DNA from: Solirubrobacteraceae bacterium
GTDB lineage: Bacteria; Actinomycetota; Thermoleophilia; Solirubrobacterales; Solirubrobacteraceae
Direction of reading: 5' to 3'
NCBI GenBank assembly: GCA_029263125.1
Contig: JAJCYD010000048.1
Location: 62,001 to 126,000 of the forward strand
Length of the DNA: 64,000 nucleotides
Part shown: positions 60,098-64,000 of the stretch, piece by piece
Numbering within the stretch: position 1 is the first letter of the stretch
How the letters are laid out: the number at the start of each line of letters is the position of its first letter
The notes under the pieces: model-generated
Databases searched by the model: none
The model's input: the letters and a program-made list of their open reading frames with translations, nothing else
Told to the model about the DNA's origin: nothing
Position numbers and translations under genes: made by a program

Positions 60098-61003
60098 TCA
60101 CCCAAGCGACCACGCCACGGCACGCAGCCGTTCGGCCTCGGCGCGCGCGGCGTCGGCGGGCGATCCGCCGGCGGTCTCATGAGCGCGCGCGATCGAGCGC
60201 GACGCGCTGATCAGCCCGCCGGCGCGCCCGACGACGAAGGCCGGTGCGAGGTCCTCGACGCGCCCGCCCTGCGCACCGATGCCGGGCAGCAGGAACGGCG
60301 CCCGCGGCATCAACTCTCGCATCCGGGCCACATGCTCGGGCGCCGTCGCACCCACGACGGCCGCGATCTCCGACAGGCCGTCGCCCGGCCCCGCGAGCCC
60401 GGCGACGATCCGCGCGAGGCGCTCCCAGACGCGCTCCCTGCCGCCACCGGCGAGCTGTAGGTCCTCGACATCCGCCGCGCCGGGGTTGGAGGTCCGCACG
60501 AGGATGAAGACCCCGGCATCGGCGGCACGAGCGCCGGCCACCAGCGGATGCAGCGAATCGCCGCCCAGCAACGGGTTGGCGGTGAACGCATCGGCGCCGA
60601 GCCCGGGCGCATCGCCGAACGGCGTCGGCGTGCTGCCCACGAGCGCCTGCGCGTAAGCCGCGGCCGAGACGTCGATGTCGCCGCGCTTGCCATCGGCGAT
60701 CACGAGCAGGCCAGCCTCGCGGGCATGGGCGACGGTGGCGGCGAGCGCCGACCAGCCGGCGGCGCCGAGCCGCTCGAAGCACGCGAGCTGGGGCTTGACG
60801 GCCACGCATGCGGCTCCGGCGCCGTCGATCAGCGCCGCGCAGTGAGCGGCGACCGCGGTGGCGGCGCGCTCGGCCGCCGACCCCGTGTCGGGCACGGCTT
60901 CGAGCGCCTGCGGCCACAGGCGCACAGGATCGGGATCGAGGCCCAGCACGATCTGCGACTCGCGAGCCGCGACGAGGTCTTCGAGCCGTCGCGCGAACGT
61001 CAC
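60098..61003 (-). CDS. pyrF: Orotidine 5'-phosphate decarboxylase (type 2)
   Basis: Last step of UMP synthesis. 301 aa, the length of type 2 (archaeal/mycobacterial-like) PyrF. LGLDPDP is the N-terminal signature, AVKPQLACFE the first substrate contact, and the catalytic loop reads VIADGKRGDID with the Lys-Asp pair. LLPGIGAQGG closes the barrel near the phosphate. GTG 61003 start. Other pyrimidine genes are not adjacent. Confidence 0.94.
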   Translation of the reverse strand: MTFARRLEDLVAARESQIVLGLDPDPVRLWPQALEAVPDTGSAAERAATAVAAHCAALIDGAGAACVAVKPQLACFERLGAAGWSALAATVAHAREAGLLVIADGKRGDIDVSAAAYAQALVGSTPTPFGDAPGLGADAFTANPLLGGDSLHPLVAGARAADAGVFILVRTSNPGAADVEDLQLAGGGRERVWERLARIVAGLAGPGDGLSEIAAVVGATAPEHVARMRELMPRAPFLLPGIGAQGGRVEDLAPAFVVGRAGGLISASRSIARAHETAGGSPADAARAEAERLRAVAWSLG

Positions 61004-61104
61004 GGGTGAGACTCCGTCACAGCGTGGCTCCTTGTCGCGCCTGAGAACGTGCCGGCGAACCTAGCAGCGCGACCGGATAGGGCCGGATCGGGGAGGATGC
61101 CCCG

Positions 61105-61245
61105 GTGCCACTGAACCGGATCGCCTGGTTGATGACGATCGGCGCGGCGTTGATCACGGCCGTGCTGCTGTTCGTGTCGGGCTACAACGGCTACGGCGCG
61201 CTGTCGATCGCCGTCGGCCTGTGCGCGGCGATCAACCTGCTGTAG
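61105..61245 (+). CDS. Small two-helix membrane peptide (46 aa)
   Basis: GTG 61105 with Shine-Dalgarno GGGAGG (61091-61096, 8-nt spacing). The 46 residues form two short hydrophobic segments (about 6-24 and 30-45) with no motif. Its last 14 nt overlap the convergent CDF gene. Likely real because of the ribosome-binding site; function unknown. Confidence 0.45.
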   Translation: MPLNRIAWLMTIGAALITAVLLFVSGYNGYGALSIAVGLCAAINLL

Positions 61246-62182
61246 GACGAGGGTGCGTCGGCACCTCGAAGCCCGGCCTGACGCTGCCCTCCGGCTCGAG
61301 GTGGATGAGCACGTCCGCCCCGCGAAGGCGCCCGCGGATCGCGTCCTGCAGCTGATGGGCGGTCTGGTGCGCGTCCTCCAGCGACGTGCCGCCGACGAAC
61401 TGCACGTGCAGGTCGACGTAGCGCCGCGAGCCCGCCCGGCGTGCGCGCAGCTTGTGGTAGCCGCAGACCCCGCGCGCACCGAAACCCTCGACGGTCAGGC
61501 GCACGGCGTCGAGCTCCTCGGGAGGAAGCGCCTCGTCGACGAGCACGCGCGAGGCGCGCAGCAGCAGCTTGATGCCGGCGTAGACGATCGCCGCCGCGAC
61601 GGCGAGCGCAATCACGGGGTCCAGCCACTGCGCTCCGGTGACCTGCACGAGCACGAGCCCGACGAGCACGGCCGCTGACGTGGCCGCATCGGTGCGCAGG
61701 TGTGCCGCATCGCCCTCCAGCGCCGGAGAGTCCGTTTCGCGCGCGCGTCGCGCGAGCACCGTCGAGACGACGACGTTCGCCAGCACCGAGAAGGCGATCA
61801 CCCCGATGCCGATGCCAAGCGACTGCACCTCGCCGCCGGTCACCAGCCGCCGCACCGATGCGTAGACGATGACTCCTGCGCCGACGAGGATCAGCATCGC
61901 CTCGATGGCGGCGGCGAGGTTCTCGACCTTCTCGTGGCCGTAAGGGTGGTCGTCGTCGGCCGGCTTGTCGGCCGTGCGAACCGAGACGTACGCGACGACC
62001 GACGCGATCAGGTCGACCGACGAGTGCATCGCCTCCGTGATGATCGCCACCGAGCCCGTGATCGCGCCCGCCACGAGCTTGAGCAGGATGAGCAGCGAGT
62101 TCGAGGCGATCGACAGCGCGGCGGCGCGCGTCTTGACGCCGCCCGGCTCCACGGAGGTCGCCGCGATGAGCGGACCGGCCAT
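61232..62182 (-). CDS. Cation diffusion facilitator family transporter
   Basis: A 316-aa CDF metal/proton antiporter exporting a divalent metal. Six transmembrane helices in the first ~210 residues. The metal-site residues are in AMHSSVDLIAS (helix II, His-x3-Asp) and HLRTDAATS (helix V, His-x3-Asp); DHPYGHEKVE is the typical loop. The cytoplasmic C-terminal domain has VDLHVQFVGGTSLEDAHQ. The helix II/V His-Asp pair is consistent with zinc. One-base overlap with rdgB (TGATG). Confidence 0.92.
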   Translation of the reverse strand: MAGPLIAATSVEPGGVKTRAAALSIASNSLLILLKLVAGAITGSVAIITEAMHSSVDLIASVVAYVSVRTADKPADDDHPYGHEKVENLAAAIEAMLILVGAGVIVYASVRRLVTGGEVQSLGIGIGVIAFSVLANVVVSTVLARRARETDSPALEGDAAHLRTDAATSAAVLVGLVLVQVTGAQWLDPVIALAVAAAIVYAGIKLLLRASRVLVDEALPPEELDAVRLTVEGFGARGVCGYHKLRARRAGSRRYVDLHVQFVGGTSLEDAHQTAHQLQDAIRGRLRGADVLIHLEPEGSVRPGFEVPTHPRPTAG

Positions 62183-62754
62183 CAGCCGTCGATCAGGGCA
62201 CGCAGCTCGCGGGCGGCTCGCCCGCGGTGGCTGATCGCGTCCTTCTCATGGGGTTCGAGCTCAGCCATCGTGCGCTCCCCCGGCAGATCGTCGGGCAGGA
62301 AGGCCGGGTCATACCCGAAGCCACCGTCGCCACGCGGCGTGGCGGCGAGCGTGCCGGTGCAGCGACCTTCCACGGCATGCACGATGGCGCCCGTGGCCGG
62401 GTCGGCGTGCACGAGCGCGCAGACGTAGGCCAGTCCGGAGCCGGCGGGCGCGTCGCGCAGCAGCTTGGCGAGGTTCTGCTCGTCGGTGGCGTGCTCGCCG
62501 GCGAAGCGGGCCGAGCGCACCCCGGGCCTGCCATCCAGCGCCGCCGATTGAATGCCCGAGTCATCGGCGATCGCGTGCAGTCCGGTCGCGCGCGCCGCGG
62601 TCAGCGCCTTGTCGCGTGCGTTCTCCAGGAACGTCTCGCCGGTCTCAGGCGGAAGCTCGACGTCGTCGGGCAGGGCGATGACCTCGTGCGGGGCCAACAG
62701 CGTCGCGAACTCGCGCGCCTTGTGAGCGTTGCGGGTCGCGAGGACGAGCTTCAC
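62182..62754 (-). CDS. rdgB: XTP/dITP diphosphohydrolase (RdgB/HAM1)
   Basis: House-cleaning pyrophosphatase of 190 aa that removes non-canonical purine NTPs. Signatures: LATRNAHKAREF at the N-terminus, ETFLENARDKA, ADDSGIQSAALDG and GYDPAFLP, and the terminal SHRGRA. Lies one base after rph, the usual rph-rdgB pairing. GTG start. Confidence 0.95.
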   Translation of the reverse strand: MKLVLATRNAHKAREFATLLAPHEVIALPDDVELPPETGETFLENARDKALTAARATGLHAIADDSGIQSAALDGRPGVRSARFAGEHATDEQNLAKLLRDAPAGSGLAYVCALVHADPATGAIVHAVEGRCTGTLAATPRGDGGFGYDPAFLPDDLPGERTMAELEPHEKDAISHRGRAARELRALIDG

Positions 62755-62755
62755 G

Positions 62756-63490
62756 TCACGCGACCGCGCCCGCCTGCACGGCCCGCAGGCGCTCGATGCC
62801 GTCGCCGGCCAGCGCGAGCAGGTCGTCGAGGTGCGCTCGCGACAACGGCGTGCGCTCGGCCGTGGCCTGGACCTCGATCAGGCCGCCCTCGCCGGTCATC
62901 ACGACGTTCGCGTCGACCTCGGCGGTCGAGTCCTCGGAGTAGTCGAGGTCCAGCAGCGGGACGCCGCCGACGATGCCGGCGGAGATCGCCGCGACCGTGC
63001 CGGTCAGCGGCGAGCGCTCGAGCTTCTCCTCCGCGACGAGCTTGCGGCATGCGAGGTCCAGCGCCACGAACGCGCCGGTGATCGAGGCGCAGCGCGTGCC
63101 GCCGTCGGCGGTCAGGACGTCGCAGTCGAGGTAGATCGTGCGCTCGCCGAGCGCCTCGAAGTCGATCACGCCGCGCAGCGCGCGCCCGATCAGGCGCTGG
63201 ATCTCGACGGTGCGCCCGTCGAGCTTGCCGCGCGTTGCGTCGCGCTGCTTGCGCTCGCCGGTGGAGGCGGGCAGCATGCCGTACTCGGCCGTCGCCCAGC
63301 CGCGGCCCTTGCCGGCCATCCAGCGCGGGACGGATTCCTGCACCGACGCGGTGCAGATGACACGCGTCTCGCCCTGGGTGATGAGCGCCGAGCCCGTCGC
63401 GGGCTTGACGAAGTTCGGCTCGATCGTCGTGGGGCGAAGATCTGACGGCGTGCGGCCGTAGGAGCGTTGGGGCGTGGCGGTCGTGGTCAT
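62756..63490 (-). CDS. rph: Ribonuclease PH
   Basis: Phosphorolytic 3'-5' exoribonuclease that trims tRNA 3' ends. 244 aa: [10 protein letters not shown] at the N-terminus, [34 protein letters not shown] (phosphate/metal site) and GTGEGG-like [15 protein letters not shown] near the C-terminus. ATG 63490 overlaps the murI stop (ATGA). The longer frame to 63592 lies inside murI and was rejected. Confidence 0.95.
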   Translation of the reverse strand: MTTTATPQRSYGRTPSDLRPTTIEPNFVKPATGSALITQGETRVICTASVQESVPRWMAGKGRGWATAEYGMLPASTGERKQRDATRGKLDGRTVEIQRLIGRALRGVIDFEALGERTIYLDCDVLTADGGTRCASITGAFVALDLACRKLVAEEKLERSPLTGTVAAISAGIVGGVPLLDLDYSEDSTAEVDANVVMTGEGGLIEVQATAERTPLSRAHLDDLLALAGDGIERLRAVQAGAVA

Positions 63491-64000
63491 GCGAAGGCCT
63501 CCTGGGTCAATGCGACGTGGTCGACCGTGCCCATCGGTAGCTGCAAGAAGCGCGATCCGATCGTCGCGAACGCCGCGGCGTCGCCGGTGCACAGGAAGCT
63601 GTAGCGGCCTTCGACCTCGCTGGGCGTCGCCAGGTCGCGCAGCGCCAAAGCATGCCCGACGCGGCGCACGATCGCCGTGCCGGAGGTCACGAGCGTGACC
63701 TGCGGGCCCAGCAGGCGCTGCAGCAGCGCGCCGACGAACGGGTAGTGCGTGCAGCCGAGGATCACCGTGTCGACACCGGCCTCGCGCAGCGGCGCGCAGT
63801 ACTCGCGAGCCAGCTCGACATCCTGCTCGGTGATCGGCGCGCCGTTCTGGCTGATCCGCGCGAGCCGCGGGCAGGGGACGCTCGTCAAGCGCACGAGCGG
63901 GTCGACGGCGAGCACGGCGCGCTCGTAGGCGCCGCTTGCGATCGTCGCCGGTGTCGCGAGCACTCCGACGCGACCGTTGCGCGTCCTGGCGACCGCGAGG
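63487..64000 (-). CDS. murI: Glutamate racemase (5' end beyond the window)
   Basis: Makes D-glutamate for peptidoglycan. Only the C-terminal ~170 residues are visible. [15 protein letters not shown] and [10 protein letters not shown], which carries the second catalytic Cys and its His partner, identify it. Operon murI-rph-rdgB-CDF on the minus strand, all overlapping or adjacent. The N-terminal catalytic Cys lies outside the window. Confidence 0.92.
   Translation of the reverse strand, partial: LAVARTRNGRVGVLATPATIASGAYERAVLAVDPLVRLTSVPCPRLARISQNGAPITEQDVELAREYCAPLREAGVDTVILGCTHYPFVGALLQRLLGPQVTLVTSGTAIVRRVGHALALRDLATPSEVEGRYSFLCTGDAAAFATIGSRFLQLPMGTVDHVALTQEAFA

Noticed and set aside
62756-63592. 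Longer form of ribonuclease PH starting at 63592
   Set aside because: It would run 100 nt into murI; ATG 63490 overlaps the murI stop and begins the conserved protein.

Overview
This window looks like chromosomal DNA from a high-G+C actinobacterium. The gene set (aerobic caa3-type oxidases, GuaB3, DUF3159, DUF6457, ECF41 sigma factor, GlnR-like regulator, DUF2332) fits the Thermoleophilia/Solirubrobacterales best; that placement is inferred from gene content, not from a marker gene. I see no rRNA, tRNA, CRISPR array, insertion sequence or phage gene. Coding density is very high, with many 1-4 nt start/stop overlaps.

Layout. 1-2.6 kb: a partial membrane flippase-like protein, a class I amidotransferase and a PaaG-like crotonase. 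2.7-12 kb: two terminal-oxidase clusters. The first (CoxB, CtaD, CtaB, two small membrane proteins) has an A1-type subunit I with the HPEVY glutamate. The second (CoxB fused to cytochrome c, CtaD, a tandem USP-like protein, CtaE, a 42-aa peptide) has an A2-type subunit I with YSHPAVY. A cytochrome c/cupredoxin lipoprotein follows. 12.9-18.7 kb: small secreted proteins, a drug/polysaccharide-type ABC-2 exporter and a methyltransferase. 18.7-29.7 kb: a housekeeping block on the minus strand (rplM-rpsI-glmM-glmS, acpS-nnr-alr-cca, a HIT protein) plus a zinc-binding protein. 29.8-36.2 kb: a phosphoribulokinase-like kinase, a glycosyltransferase/flippase-like pair, DUF3159, guaA and guaB3. 36.3-40.7 kb: an NmrA-like oxidoreductase coupled to an ECF41 sigma factor, then two broken genes (a winged-helix gene with an in-frame amber codon, and a frameshifted ECF sigma gene with its membrane partner).

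40.8-56.3 kb is a nitrogen region. A five-gene operon (glutamine-synthetase-like, GlnR-like regulator, TrpD2-like transferase, DUF6457, MoeA) is followed, after a cupin, DUF2332, a desaturase and a CGNR regulator, by a 1181-aa nitrate reductase fused to its own FAD/[2Fe-2S] reductase module, and by nirBD. A GlnR-box-like array sits directly upstream of nirB. Together these suggest NAD(P)H-driven assimilation of nitrate to ammonia under GlnR-type control, with molybdenum-cofactor synthesis nearby. 56.3-64 kb: a Na+/H+ antiporter, a PfkB kinase, a D,D-carboxypeptidase, pyrF, a CDF transporter, rdgB, rph and a partial murI.

A recurrent sequence feature is a TANNNT hexamer 6-11 nt upstream of about a dozen start codons, the pattern expected for leaderless transcripts.
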